Positions 1-13,849 of a stretch of 64,000 bases of DNA are shown here, one piece after another. The notes under the pieces were generated by a model, which saw only the letters and a program-made list of their open reading frames with translations, was not told the DNA's origin and made no database searches. The stretch lies in contig NC_133526.1 in NCBI RefSeq assembly GCF_048544455.1, positions 202,001-266,000 on the forward strand, given 5' to 3'. The first letter of the stretch is position 1. Every line of letters starts with the position of its first letter. This stretch comes from Silene latifolia. Lineage: Eukaryota > Streptophyta > Magnoliopsida > Caryophyllales > Caryophyllaceae. Made by a program: the position numbers and the translations under genes.

Positions 1-3000
1 TTCAACATCCTCCATGCCGACATCAACATCAATGGAACTCTGCTCCCAGCACCACTCATCTTCTTTCTGGCCGGCGTCAGCAGTATCATGCTTTGCCTGA
101 GTATAAATATTAGCCAAGAAGCATAAAACAAGATTGAGTTGTGCTTCGAAACTCATTACAAAACATCAGAAGTATACTTAGCACCTCGCTCTTCCATTTT
201 CTTTGAAACCAAAGTTATAATTACAAATCAATAGTCCTAAATAGTCAAAAATATGTGACAAAGTGTTAACACAGACAAACAGACGCTGAATATAGCATGA
301 ACCTAATACAAGCCATGCCAAAAGTAACAGAAGCAAGGTAAAGAGAAGTAATAGCATGTGAAGGATTAAGACACAACTACAAAACAAAAATTATGATAGT
401 TATACATTAAAAAAGGATCACGATAAATAGCCCATTATGATGCAAATATGACTACTAAGTACTAACACAATTTTCTGCTCACAATTAGCTAAAGGCCCAT
501 GCCATGAAGACCTAACAAAACAACCCCTAAATTCATTCATATCCTTTACCAGTCTATTTCAAACTCTCGCATTAATCATGTGCGATGACGATATCTTACG
601 CAAATTGTCCAGTATCACATGAGAAGTACAATACTATTACTTTGTTCAACGGCTCCCAATGCATGTTAATACATATTACACTCTCTATCTCATTGATTTC
701 TTCCATTTTCATGTATGGCACGAGATTTAAGGAAACCAAGAAACAATGAAAAAGTAGTGAGAAAAAAAAAGTGGGCCACTTACACTGAGTTACACCAAAG
801 AGATGTGGAAGACATCAAAGAAACACAACAGATAGAAATTGGAAGACATCAAAGAGGTGGAAGACGTATTTACATTTCAGCTAGTTTAATACTACCAAGG
901 TGGACATAATCCTAGCTAGATTTCAGAATTTATTACCATCCCCAAACTAAAAACTATAAAGCACCCTGCTCAATGCTCATTGATACGAGTGATATTTAAC
1001 TACAAATTTAACATGTGCCACTTTAAGCAAATGCACCGATCTATTCCAGATGCACTGAGAGTGCCAATAATCTAGCAAAAATGTAACAAATTTCATCTGA
1101 AGGTTTAAATTCTGAAAATGACTACTTATTGAAACACAACGCTAGGACAGAATCTATGCACGCGCATACAAATCAGCAAATAAAAAATGAATTAATAAGA
1201 TGGCTGAATGAGCAAGAGGTACATCCATGATCCATCTAAAAGCAAAATAGTGAATTTTTCTAGTTCAACAACAAAACAAGGGAGCTGAGACATTAACAGA
1301 ATATAGATAAAGTTAAGAGACTGGAAACCTTTACCTCAATCCTGTACTTTCCAGGGAAGACCTTTGGAAATGTGAACTCATTACTTTCATCGGTCAATCT
1401 GATTGTATTTGTGTTGCCTTTTGCACCCAATCTCAAAAGCGTGATGGATACAGATGAACCACATTTCTCCTTACATACAACCTTTCCATGAACAGTTACT
1501 TGAGCCTGAAGTTTAAAAGTGGTACATAATAAAAATGATGCAGAAGTTTTTACTTTCAATACAATAAAAAAAGGACTACCTCCAGATCAAATATAAAATG
1601 CTTTCTAAAGACGCATTCAGCACCAAAATGTCCCCTATATGTTTCAACTTTCTTATAGGTGGTTACTTTACATGTTACATGTTGTCTATACACAAACAAA
1701 TACAGACAGCTTTGATGAATGAACCAGTCAAACATACCTGAGAAAATTCAATGTGTAGTAGGGGACTCCTAACACTGACATCAGTGTATGGAGGCAAAAA
1801 CATGAGTTCTGAAGAACTTTCAGTGGTGGATGCCACAGCAGACAAACGATAATCACCTGGTGGGACCTGAATCATGTGAAAGTTAGTTGGTCAACATGCA
1901 AAAAAAAATTCCATTGTCAGGAATGAGCCTGAAAAGCCATCAAGCGGGCACATAGTTCAGAGTTCAGACTAAGGAAATACATATTAAACACAACTAAATG
2001 TCCCTAGTTGGCATTAAAGACAAAATTTAGCACCAACTTCCGTTTGAGATATGCTATAAATTAAGAGGAGCTCTTGGGGAAGAGCAAAGAAGAGCTAACT
2101 CTCTATTTAAATTAGGTCATAAAAAGTAAAACTGTGAGAAAGAAATTTGTTTTCATTTATAATGTGTGTAAGGGGTTGTTTGGTTGGTGAGAGGGTAAGG
2201 GAGTGGAATCGTAAGGAAAACAAGGGGAAAACATGTTTGGATGGAAACATGTTAAAAAAAAAAAAAACACTCACTGAAACCACCACAACCCACACACCCC
2301 TCATAACCACCGCCAGCACTGGCGTCACCTCTACCATCACCAATGCACCTACTGGGGTGGAATATAAATTGCGGTAACAAAACATCAAGGGAAAGAATAA
2401 ATTTTATTCCCTTTTCAAAAACCCTCCAACCAAACGCTTCCTAATATAAATGGGACAGACATTTGAGATGGAGAACATGTAGGGAGAGTTTTGCTATTGT
2501 AGGTGTAATATTGATTTGTTGCTCTCCAAGGACAGATTTGTTGCTCTCCAAGGACAGAGTTTTATTCCCATTTTTATTATTGTACATGCTGTAAGAGAAC
2601 ATCACGTATAAGAGTGCTTATGGCGAGGATTGATACACAAACAAAATAATGACCGACTTACATCTTGTAACTCTAACAATTGTCACAAGGTGGTACATCT
2701 GAAAACAAAAAGGAAGTGCACAGAAAGAATGAGACTGAAGCAATTTGAATAAGTTGAGAATACCTGGAAGCAGAATTTCCCATACTTGTCTACCTGCTTC
2801 ATCTGAGGTTTAACATTCTCTGGTCCATGTGTTAAGCCTACCTAGAATTTAGAATGCAGACAAGTATAATATGTTAATCACCGAGATGTTTGGCAACTTT
2901 TGAATACCAACAAACGAGATGATTACATCTTGTTTACATCGCATAACACAGATATAATATGTTATAGTCTAGGATTACACTTCAATTGAAAGTGCAAATA

Positions 3001-6000
3001 AAATACAGTGTGTATCAAACAAGTATCACTTTTGAATTGCTACCTCACCAACCAGTTAGCAGGGAAGGGATAGTGAGAAGGATGCACAAAAAGCACTCAA
3101 ATTAGTATAAAAAGGGAAAGGGATCAAAACTAACTAAGATTTCAGTCTTAACCAAAACATAAGAGAAACTTTACGTTACAATATTGCCTCTGTCAAAACA
3201 TAAGGGAAAGGGATCAAAACTAATTAGTTAATACCTCTGTCAGCCAAAAAAGGAACTACAGTCTAAAATTCAACTCAGAAAGAGAATTATCATATGGGAT
3301 GCAAGAGGGTTCAACTATTGATTAGGAAGTTGACAGTATGAGACAAGTCTACAAAAATTGTATTATACCTACCTTGGCATATGGGATATAAGAGAGTTCA
3401 ACAAGTCAATATGGAGTTAACAGTGTGAAATACCAAGTAAACAAAAAAGGTGTACCTACCTTAGCATGATAACTAGCATCAGCCATATGCACGATGCCAC
3501 ATACATCATACGACACTGCTTTGATGTCTGGAATGTATGCCATGTTGGGTAGCACCTAACATAAATAATAACTCATTTAAACACCAAATTAAGAAAAGAT
3601 TTAAACATTACGAAGCCAAACAGAGTTTTGGCTATTTCTCCAGTGGGGGAGGGAAAAAAGAACCAAATCAAAGTTTTGGTACAATAATTTCTCCAATGGA
3701 GAGGAGAGAAAAGAGACGGGGTTTAAATCAACCACAGGAATTTCATACCAAAAGGTCACTCAAAATTTCAAACTTGTAGTGCTTCTTCCTGGCTTCTATA
3801 ATGTAGCGTTTAGAAGTGACCTATATGTTCATAGCATTGATACAAGTGAGAACCAAGAAAACACATTCAAAAAGAAGACTAGTCCTCTTGAATCAAGATA
3901 AACGACAGCAATTACATACTCTAAGGTATATTATCTATATGGCTATACCTAGTGCTACATACAGAGTACAATAGAGTGCTACCATTCAAATATAAATGTA
4001 GCTTCTACAAGTTATAATATGGAAATGTTTCATGTGTTTGTATTGTTTTATAAACTATTCCGATAAAAGAATGGAAATTATGGAAAAATACAGAGCCAAA
4101 AGAACACAAGAGGTCCTCATATATAAGCATTTACAAAGACGCCTGATAAGTGATACGTACAATGTAGCGGGAATTAACATTAATGTTAAAATTACCTGCT
4201 GATTTTGTTCACAAATAAGCCAAAAATAATTAAGAAAATGCCTTATAGTTGAAATAAACAGGAATCACAGTCCAACAAGAAAAGGTTCACATAAATAGTA
4301 CCAGAATCTACAGATATCAGGAATCAGACACATGCATACACCATGATTCATGAAGGTAATGCTAGGTGGCAGGATAAACAGTGACCTTTTAAAACCAAAC
4401 GGTTTGAACCCGAGTTTTGAAACAACAACATCTCGGCCTTAGTCCCAAAATGATTTGGGGTTGGCTGACACAAATCATCTTTTGAACTAAAATGTTGAAA
4501 AAGAAATGATATTGTTTATAAAGCCTTGTCTTTTTTATTGTAAAATCTAACCAGTGTGTTCATAACCTTATGGTCAAACCATCCTACACAAGTTGAGTAG
4601 ACTGAAAAACATTACTGACCAAGTAGAAACACGGCAAATATTTCGAAGGCCTGAGATTGAAATCAATATACAGGAAAGAAGTAATGAACTTGTTCTATGA
4701 GATCTCCAAGGGACAATGAGAGTTAGACATCACGGGTGACAAATGAACTACAAAAAACTAGTATTCAAAGTTATAATGCATACTGTACACAATCCTGATT
4801 TTATAACTTCACAAACTAGATATGAAATATAAACAATTTTAAATGGGCAGGTGGTCACAATCAGCAGCACTCACTCACCATAATGTTGGAGAAAAAGACG
4901 ATTAATTCCTACGGGCCACTAGATCATTAGCATTCAATACCTGATCAAGCTTGTAATATCCGCTTTCATCAGTAACAGACCTTTCTTGACCATCTACTAT
5001 AAGTTGAGCTCCATCGACTCCAGCACCATTTCCATCCACAACTCTTCCACCAATCGAAAATCCAGTAACCTACAGATTTGCAGAGTGAGAAGCCTATATG
5101 AGAATCATAATGTTGTTCAGTAGAGAAAAGAACACACTTAGGCCTCAGAAATAAGCAGCAGCTGTGAACTCAAACAAGGACAAATAGAGTCAATAACATT
5201 AAATAAGACGATGTCATTTTAAGTTTTAACAGTATATGAAATCTGTTCATTTCCTATGAAGCTAAAGCGATACTATTCTTTTGGCTTTGGGATAAGGTGG
5301 ACTAAATCAAAAAGGCTCCCATTGTGGACTAAAGGTCACTTGGAAACAGCATCCTGTTATTCCAGCAGATGATCTGACCTCTCTTATCCTGCTTTATGAG
5401 TTATGGTGGAGCCATTGAGTAATAATAAGATATTGAAAAAAATTGACATAAACACAAAATCAAAGAACTTTGCGCCAGTAAGCCACACTGTTGAGTATGT
5501 TGACACTTGACAGTGTTTCCCAACACATACGAGTAATATATTTGGACCCTACTGACACAGGAATTAACTAATTTATAAATTGAAACAAGCTTTGAAGGGA
5601 AAGGAAGTTTGGCTAAGCCCAGATTCAACTAATCAATAATAAAAGACACTCCGGCTCAGTAAATTTACGTTGTCCTCGATCTTCGTTACCCTGAGTCTAC
5701 TTAAAAGGTAGTTTACAAATTTGACACGAAAACTAAAAGCCGATCCCTACGTTTGCAGGTTTGCAGCGCCTCCCAATCCCATGTCCATCAATCAGGGAAC
5801 AGATCTTTGATCATGTATCGTATGGTGATTTTCAACTTCACATTCAGCTTCATGGCGTCATTTCATATACGGATATCACCCCATTGGTGTGCTCAATAGA
5901 CTCTATCCAAGAAATAATAATTGGTGTTAATGTCACTTGACTAGTTGACTTAACACCTTATCTAATTTATCATGTAGCTCCCACCTCCTTATATAGTGAA

Positions 6001-7957
6001 GAAGGGTCGCAGGAGAATTGTTCTAATGGAGAACACAACAAAAAGCATTAGAAGCCTGAAGCTTTCCCAAGCAATGACTTGGAATAAGTGGGTAATAGAA
6101 TAAAATGGGTAGGTGGATGTATGGATCTATAACATACATTGAGATTGGATATCTGAAACAGACTGGAAACCAGAAACACTGCCTAATATTAAGCATTTTT
6201 TCTGGAAAAAAAAACCTCATAAACTAGACAACTTTTTTTTTTTGGTAAAATGTAAGATTAAAAAAAAACGAAATTTCATCATTCTGAATTTGTGGGGTAT
6301 ATAATAAGCAATCGCAGGAGAGCCGTGGATTCCAAGGCACTAAAAGGAGGGCGCGGTTTAAGATTTTGAGTGACTAGTCTTTCTTACATAATCACACAGT
6401 GCCCTGTACTATTACATACTCCATATAAAAGTCTGCCTGGATTGAAGGTGTCTTAGATTGCTTCTAGGTTATCTGTTCCTCACCGTTTTGATAAAAAATT
6501 GTCAATGACTCAACCGTCACCTAGTTACCAAAATTCAGTAACCAAGAAGTTCATCTTGGAGCTCGAGAATAAAAACTTACTCTGAAAGGGGATTTAAGAG
6601 GCAGAAAACTTACTCTGATAGGCTTTAGACTTTGGATATAATACAAAAACTCAAACAGTCAATAAAGTCCTCATACCTGAAATTTTTGTGGTACTGTAAC
6701 ATGGGAGTGCTCAACAGATACAGTAGCAGATGATGGTGAAACATCGAAGACTGTGTTTTCTCCCTTATAGAATGGAACGAGCTCGTAAACCCCTGCAGGA
6801 AACAAAAAAAAGGGTATATAATTGTACCTTGACAAAAGAAGAGCAAAGCATAACATTTTCTTAAAAACAACTTCATGAAGTCAGACTATGAGAGTATTGG
6901 AATAGAAGATAACTCTTTTGGTACTATGTTCCTTGGGTCGAAGAACACAAGCAGCTCTTGGGACTGCGATCTACATGGAAAGCCTCACAATCAAGAGAAT
7001 GAAGGGAAATCTTCCTTAACACTTCTAGTGGACTCTATGAAAATCGCTTGAGAGTTGAGATGTTAAGGTATTAGGGATGAGTCGTCGATGGTAGGATTCC
7101 TTTACATATAAATCAATCCTTAACCATATCAACAAACTTTCTCGATGTGCACCTTCCCCAATTGCCAATTTCATTTGAAATTCAAAGCTCCTTTTAAGAT
7201 TCAAGTTTTGTTTGGACTATTGTGTTGGGTCATAACATGACATGTTGCAGCAAAGAACCCCTGGAAGCTACCTTTCTCTTACTATATGTATGATGTGTCA
7301 ACACAACTATGAAGATATCTCACACCTATTTTCGCACTGCATCATTACTTGATCTTTCTGGATACACATGGACAAATCTTGCACGTTGGACGGGAGAGAT
7401 GAGTTTGTCCTCTAGAATCAAGGACCATTTTTAGAATCTTATTGTGGTATGCTACCAGATGGAAGCAGGAAAAAGTTATTTGGCATTGTACCATGTTTAT
7501 ATGGTTGGAAAGAAATTCTTGCATCTTCCTCAAATTGTTTCATACTACAGATTTCCTAGCGGGAGAATCATTTACTTTGCATCTTTATGGGCAAAAGCAT
7601 TTAGGTTTAACGGAATCCCTACAGCAATTTTTTAGCACAATTGGAAATATTTGTATTATCTCTCTTTTGAGGATGTCTTGTCCTCATTTCTTCTATTTTG
7701 ATTAGTTCATCAATTCAAAAAAATCCTAAAGAGAGACTGAGTACGAAATTTCAATGTTCCTTGACACCTCATATTACAGAGAAGAGTATATATCTCTTGA
7801 CGTATTTCGAGTTATAAGGCAAAGGAAATTTGGGCACAAATGGACGCATAATTACACATTGAAATAATCAAAATTCAAAATGCAATGGAGCGAGACAACC
7901 AGCTCAATCATGGATGAAGCTAACCAGGCAAACTAATGTTCATGATACGACATGGCT

Positions 7958-7994
<37 letters not shown>

Positions 7995-10900
7995 GGAAAA
8001 GAAAAAGAAAAAATTACCGCATGGTATAGACTTAAATGTGAATTTTCCATCTGCATCCGAAACAGCGTGGCAGAGAGCTTTTTTTATCCCAGGACCGTGA
8101 CCCGCACCCTGGGGGCATTCAACTTCTACGACATCATCTGAATATAGATATATGTGAACGCCCAAGATTGGATTACCCTAAATGAAGAGACGTGATATAT
8201 TTAGAAGATGGTTTAATGTTCGAGAAAACAACATTAGAAAAGATGAGCATGATTGGTGTAGAAGTCAAACCGTGAGTGTGGCGACAGTTGTTAATAAAAT
8301 TACAAGAAAAGGCGAAGGGAATAAAGATAAACTTGATGCGAGAAGAGAATTATCAAATATGCTGCCAAAGAAGGAGAGCCCAACCTGAGCGGCAACAAAC
8401 CCACGAATTTCATATCCAAGAACAGAGAAAATATCGTCAAGAACAAGATTTCCAAAGCCCAACTCTACCTGTACATTAAAATATCGATGTAACTGTGTCA
8501 GCTCTGACTCTTGCATCTATGGCCACAAGAAAGCAGAATATTAAGAAGCATGTAAAGAAAAGCAAATGAAGCGATAACGACCTCAGTAGGACCTCTAACT
8601 TCCACAGTCATATCAGGATGAGAAGCTCGTAATTTATACCTCCCTGCAATCAGAAAACCCAACTATGAGATAAAGTGAACTAATCATGGACTCCGGATCA
8701 GTGATTAAGAAGCTAAATACATGATCTTGACAAACTTGAAAGAAAGAAACACGACGAACTATTAATTCATTTCTGAGTAGCTGTAATAAAGTTCAACACC
8801 TGCGAAATTAGAACCATTCTTTTTGTCCATCAAAACTAAAACTATCCAACATTTTAGATAAGATAAGATCTTAAAGAAAAGAAAAAAGTAACAGGCAACA
8901 AACGAGGAGTCCTGTAATGAGGATTAACACAAGAAAAGCTTCATGTGTCACACCGTTAACCATTAGAGAGTAACAGCAAAAAGACACGTATGGAGGTTAG
9001 AGGGTTACCAAAGTGAAGCAGGGTAATCCACTATAAGTACATACTTTACTCCTCAAAATTTTAGCACACCCCCAAAGCCGCCAAACCCAAAGGATACTTA
9101 AATAAGTTATATCCACAAGAAAATCCAAAGCCTTATAACAATCAAGTGTAATACAAAATATAACAGTCGTTCGTAGATGAATCAATTCATTCCTATGAAA
9201 CTAAGAAATTTATAATAAAAACTGTAGGCAGATCTGAAGAATGTCAAAGTTTCAGTCTTTCAGAGGTCAAAGGAAGGAAAAGTCAAAAGGAAATCCTAGT
9301 GAAATCAAGCACTTAACTATTACTAAATCTGATAGGGAGCTTATATACGTTTATATAAGTTGAATTGTTTATGTAATTTGTTATTTATTTCACATTCTTT
9401 AAGTAACCATAAGAGACTAAGAGAGGGAAACCGGATAAGTGAGAAAGGGATCTCGCATTTAGAGTCACTACTATCATAAACGCATAGGAACAATTAAACG
9501 TAAATTTCTTTAAAAGAAATTTCAGATTGGCCAATCATATGAATACCAGTATATTAAATGAAGATTAACCATGTAACGCTAGTTATTCTTCACATTCAAT
9601 GGGCGTTGAGACAAACGAAGAGTGGTACAGGCGTACAGCTTCACAAACTGTTGGTTAAAAACTGTACCACAGAACAAGAACAGCTAAGGATGCTCAACAT
9701 ATAGTAAGGTTATGTATAAACCTGGAGTCACATTCTTGAAAAAGTAATCTCGTGTTGAAGATGTATACACAGAAGAAACAAGATCATCTGCGGAAGAGAA
9801 GAGCTCAACAGCAACATTAGATGGACCACCTTCTTTTGAAACGCAACTATCTCCTCCAACAACCCCCAAAACTCTTCCAGACACAGAAAATCTGTAAACA
9901 GACAGAACAAATATGAATAATAAAAAATAATCCAAACAAAAAGTTAAAATAGAAAAAATGGAACTTTTAACATATATTGTGGAACAGTCCGTCTTGCTTC
10001 AGACCGCCATATTTCAGACCGCAATAAGACCTCTCACAAGTGAGAAGCACATGGGTGGTGGGACACCCCCATGTGCTTTCCCACTCACACCCTAAATGGG
10101 TTTTTTGTGAGAGAAAATGGTATCTGTCTGACAATTTCAGACGGATATGGCGGTCTGAAATAAGAATTTGTGATTGTGGAAACATAAGAGCCTAGAGAGT
10201 GACATCCACTTATGTTATAGTTTTTTTGAGAAGTTAGATATAATATTTAATTAAGGGACACCAAGGGGGTGACACCCATGTATTAGTTCTTTAAAGCAGG
10301 AAACCACGAGACTCGTGACCACAAACAGTCAGGTATAAACTTTATAACTATGCGCTTTCGGAAACAAGTTCAGTAAAAAGATCTAAAGTTTAACACAACT
10401 TCTTGAATTAATCTCAGCTGTAGTTCCCAAAACATTCTCAAGAACACCTTCTTTATTGCACCACCACTAATCACTCTCACAGCACGTCCTTCCCTAAACT
10501 CTCACCTTCGTAGATGGCGCCCTCCCTCCATGCCACCATTCGACTTCTCCCTGCAACCTTATAATCCCTAAATCTCTCACTAATCAAACTTCAACTCAAT
10601 TAGGGTTTCCCTCCTTGATTCATCTCTCCTAGTATAATGTAACTAAAGGGTTATAATTTTAATGGAAATATGAGGCGGACAACAGAACGGGATCGCAGCA
10701 AAAGATGCTGATGGGGTCTTCATTGTTGGTCATTGATGATTTTGTAGTGTTCAAGTCTTCAAGAAGATGGTAGTTGGTGGTTAGTGATCGTGATTGGGTA
10801 ATTCTAAAATTTATAGGAATTGGGGATGCAAAATCAAAATTAATGAATCAAACTTGGGTTATCTCGAATAGGAAGGTATGAGGGGCAGTGGATGGAAGCC

Positions 10901-13305
10901 AACCCTGTGAACCGGAAATTGATATCTTCATTTCCGTTGCATCCCATTTGATCAACCACAACAGAAGCCTACAATTAACATGGTCCAGTTCAAGTTAGAA
11001 ACCAGACCATTTATTTGAAAAGAAGTTAGAAACAAGCACATCAATTAATTAACCATAAATTAACCACTAAACACTCGGAGAAAATCTACTTGAACAGAAT
11101 ATTTCAGACCAGAACAGAGTTATTACCATGTCAGGATCCCATGTCCATCCTTTTGGTCCCTTGATCTTTATCATGAAGGATCCCTGCAGGAATGATAAAT
11201 GTAAGTAAGGAGAGAAGAAAAAATTATGGCTAGTACATGAGTTGCTTCCACAAGCAAAAGAACAGAAAGGCAAAAATGGTTAAGATGATCGCACAAAGCC
11301 ACAAAATTTATCCCTCATATGTAATTTGTAGAGGTGAGTTAATAATCATTAGAGAGGTTTTATTGGTCAGTTGGTGTATGATGGTATTCCCTCTATCTCT
11401 TCGTGTTATGCACTAATCTTTTACAAATTGGGGATGACACCTGAACACATAAGCGGTGCCAGATGCTTAAGCCCTCACGAGTAATCTTATCAACACAAAA
11501 ATAAATTAAAGATAAGAGTGGAGGACTTGACTTCAACTATTCTCCCCTATCTCTACTTGGGTCTCGCACTTTATGCTCCTTCTCTTCTCTCTGTTTATAT
11601 TAAATTGTGAAAGCCTTCCTCCCATACCTAATTCTATCTACCAATGAACACACTCCTAAAAATCCCTTTGTCTAAATCCAATTTAACAGAAATCATGAAT
11701 TCGTACCTTCTTTGATCCAGCCTCAAGACTTCAAATATTTCACTTATAAGTTATAACCAATATATCGAAGAGTTCAATAAAACACAGCTGAGATGATACG
11801 TTTTATAGATTGACCAGATAGGGATTGACAAAAAATGTTTGTCCAGTGGTATTCGATTTCATAACCTCATATCTCTAAATAGACTAATTCTAGAAACCAG
11901 GTGCTCCTCCTTCTTTTTTCGGCCACTATATCAAGAAAACTTTGGAATTACCTTGTCATAAACTGGAATGAAATAGTAACCGTTAGGAGCACACTGAGTC
12001 CTGTCCTTCACCAACCCATCCAATGTCTGAAGTTCAACCTGAGACACAGTAAACACACAAAAGTGGTCATTTTAATATCAGACATTTATGTAAATCTGTA
12101 AATCCTCGAAAATCAGATCACAGACAAGCTCGATGAATAGATTCAAGTAGCTAATATAAGAAGTCTATCTATCAAATGCCCTCGGGATGGGGAGAAAAGA
12201 CAAAAGATTCAGAAATATAGTAAAATAGAAGAGACATTGCAACATTCCATATGTAATACTACAAATGTGAATTTTTGAACTACCCTTACAAGCAGCAATC
12301 TGATTAATAGAAGTGCGGGTATTATGGAAAGTTCAGAAACGTTCCCCAAGAGACAAGGAGAATAGAAGATGACATAGAAAGTAGGACTATAGGTCTATGC
12401 TTTTTTCGTTAGAGATCAGACAGAGAATCGCAAGCATGCTTATTACTATTACCAATGAAGACTAAATGCTAGCTACTGCAAATTATGGAGCCTGAAAGTT
12501 TCCATGGTTGTCCAAGAAAAAAGAAGCCCTCCAAAAAACCAACAAGTCAATGACCGTATATGAGTGTATTTCTCATCACACTCTTGCCTACTCTACTTCC
12601 CATATCAATTAATCAGAACACACTGATCAGTAAGAGCGTCAATCTCCCAGCATAACTTCTCGTCCGCAATAGATGTCATCCTCATTTTTTAAAGGTTCTT
12701 AGGGAAATTGAAGTATCGTAATAATCCACAAAGGCAAGCAATACAAAGCACTCATGGATTCACTATCATTTCCACAACCTCTAAAATTATTTATCATACT
12801 CCGAATGGTGCAATACAATGACGAATTCCCAACCAATAGCCAAAAGCTGGAAACATCTATAAACATCATAATTGCAAATCACATTCGCAGCCGACTAACA
12901 AATCATAGGTTCACTAATCACTACTACTCCAAAATAACATTACATTTAATAAGTCAACAAACATAAACAAAGTAAATAAAGCAACGAGTGAAGTACGGTG
13001 ATATGAGAATAATCCAATTTGGCATCGCTTGACTTCCTCGATTTGATCAACGGAGAACTGGCCTGCGTACAAAATTAACGAAATGAAGTTAACAAATGAT
13101 TGAAGATTGGTTAATTCAGCAATTAAAAAGAGCACAAATTCTTGTTGAAGACGGTCATATCCGTCTTAAACTTAAAACAGGTGAAATAAAGATGGGAGTG
13201 AAGAAGTACCTCAATGAAACCGCCACAACCGTGAATGGAATCAGCATAGGATGAAGTAAAATGGAGTATGATTAAGAGTGTTATTATTGAATTTACGAAC
13301 GCCAT
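1..13305 (-). CDS. NOMO: NOMO (nodal modulator) homologue, N-terminal 578 residues, 17 exons; runs off the left edge
   Basis: NOMO is a large ER-membrane protein with a luminal chain of beta-sandwich (carbohydrate-binding-like) domains; in animals it joins nicalin and TMEM147 in the multipass translocon. Exons read on the minus strand, all in phase with AG/GT borders: 13210-13305, 12997-13062, 11952-12038, 11127-11183, 10904-10968, 9722-9891, 8582-8643, 8385-8468, 8018-8177, 6677-6792, 4941-5069, 3749-3820, 3460-3555, 2764-2841, 1738-1866, 1335-1505 and 1-96. The ATG at 13305 starts a signal peptide (core ITLLIILHF, probable cleavage after SSYA), followed by the luminal motif GCGGFIE. Family landmarks as I remember them from the Arabidopsis protein: SLIKSRKSSDAKLDYSH, GWTWDPDM, NEDINFRF, HVTVPQKFQVTGFSIGGRV, VLPNMA, GPENVKPQMK, CKEKCG, and DEWCWEQSSIDV just before the edge. 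The plant family is about 1,200 residues, so roughly half is present. I see no break. Confidence 0.95.
2172..2441. mobile_element. Tourist-like (PIF/Harbinger) MITE in a NOMO intron
   Basis: A 270-bp element has imperfect 16-bp terminal inverted repeats (GGGGTTGTTTGGTTGG at the left, complement of CCAACCAAACGCTTCC at the right) and is flanked on both sides by TAA, the 3-bp target duplication typical of PIF/Harbinger. It lies between NOMO exons 14 and 15 and contains no gene. Confidence 0.7.
4415..4475. repeat. Short dispersed-repeat fragment in a NOMO intron
   Basis: The segment around GGCCTTAGTCCCAAAATGAT followed by TTGGGGTTGGCT resembles a phrase seen at the 3' ends of plant non-LTR retroelements. 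Only this short piece is recognisable and its ends are not defined. Confidence 0.35.
6890..7735 (+). mobile_element. Decayed LINE (L1-type) 3' fragment in a NOMO intron
   Basis: Several forward frames contain pieces of the zf-RVT region that follows reverse transcriptase in plant LINEs: APFKIQVLFGLLC near 7187-7226, the zinc-finger-like CQHNYEDISHLFSHC near 7297-7341, and IWLERNSCIFL near 7498-7530. Stops and frameshifts separate them, so this is an old 5'-truncated copy. A short A-run near 7718 may be the remnant tail. It lies antisense to NOMO, between exons 9 and 10. Confidence 0.65.
7962..7993 (+). repeat. Poly(A) run beside NOMO exon 9
   Basis: About 32 consecutive A residues (T on the NOMO sense strand), then A-rich sequence up to the exon 9 donor at 8018. 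It may be the tail of a vanished retroposon or a simple expansion. On the gene strand it gives a long T tract directly downstream of a 5' splice site. Confidence 0.8.
9985..10172. mobile_element. Mutator-type MITE, family M, copy 1 (NOMO intron)
   Basis: A 188-bp element is flanked by a perfect 9-bp direct repeat ATTGTGGAA (9976-9984 and 10173-10181), the target-duplication size of Mutator elements. The interior holds inverted GTCTGAAAT-type motifs and the phrase CCCCCATGTGCTTTCCCACT. The right end TAAGAATTTGTG matches the other family M copies at 24901 and 38327. Confidence 0.8.
13133..13190. mobile_element. Remnant end of a family M MITE (NOMO intron 1)
   Basis: CACAAATTCTTGTTGAAGAC followed by GGTCATATCCGTCTTAAA matches the right-hand terminus of the family M MITEs, in reverse orientation. 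No second end or target duplication is visible, so it is a truncated relic. Confidence 0.5.
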
Positions 13306-13594
13306 TAACTCCGATCAACTGTGGATCGGAACTGGAAAGAGAAGGAAGGAGGGAGAGATTGGATCTGGTGATTTTTTATTAATTATAAAAATTGAGGGTT
13401 TATGGTTTTACAGTCCTCAGCTCATCACCTCATTTGCCTACTTCTGTCCACGATTATTGATTTGTTTAATTTACAGAAAATATATGCTTCAAATACCTGT
13501 GACTTTGTGAGTTTGGTTGAATTAGTCACGTTGTTTTAGGTTTGGATCTCTTCTCTTTTCTTTTTCTTTTTTTTTTTTTTTATAAAACCCGAGA

Positions 13595-13735
13595 GTCAAT
13601 GGCATCACGTGAGCTAATTCATACACAATCTTAATAATTAACCAGTTCGGAAAATCCTCCTACTAACTATGTTTACTAGTACCCCAATGGCATCACGTGA
13701 GCTAATTCATACGCAACCTTATTAAAATTTCTACG
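13595..13735. repeat. Short direct duplication upstream of NOMO
   Basis: The phrase AATGGCATCACGTGAGCTAA with the following TTCATACACAA/TTCATACGCAA occurs at about 13599 and again at about 13686. Both carry CACGTG, a G-box core, roughly 300-380 bp upstream of the NOMO start. A regulatory role is possible but unproven. Confidence 0.6.
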
Positions 13736-13849
13736 AACGAAAGAAAAAGAAACAAACTAAAAACTATTACAAAGCACCCATATGTCCTCATAAATTAAAA
13801 ACAACTTGTTACGTCCAGATTTTCGATTCTTCAAGTCTTCAACAACACT

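Noticed and set aside
7914-8165. Open frames on both strands with Lys or Phe runs
   Set aside because: They are translations of the poly(A) run; on the minus strand the real coding part ends at the exon 9 donor.
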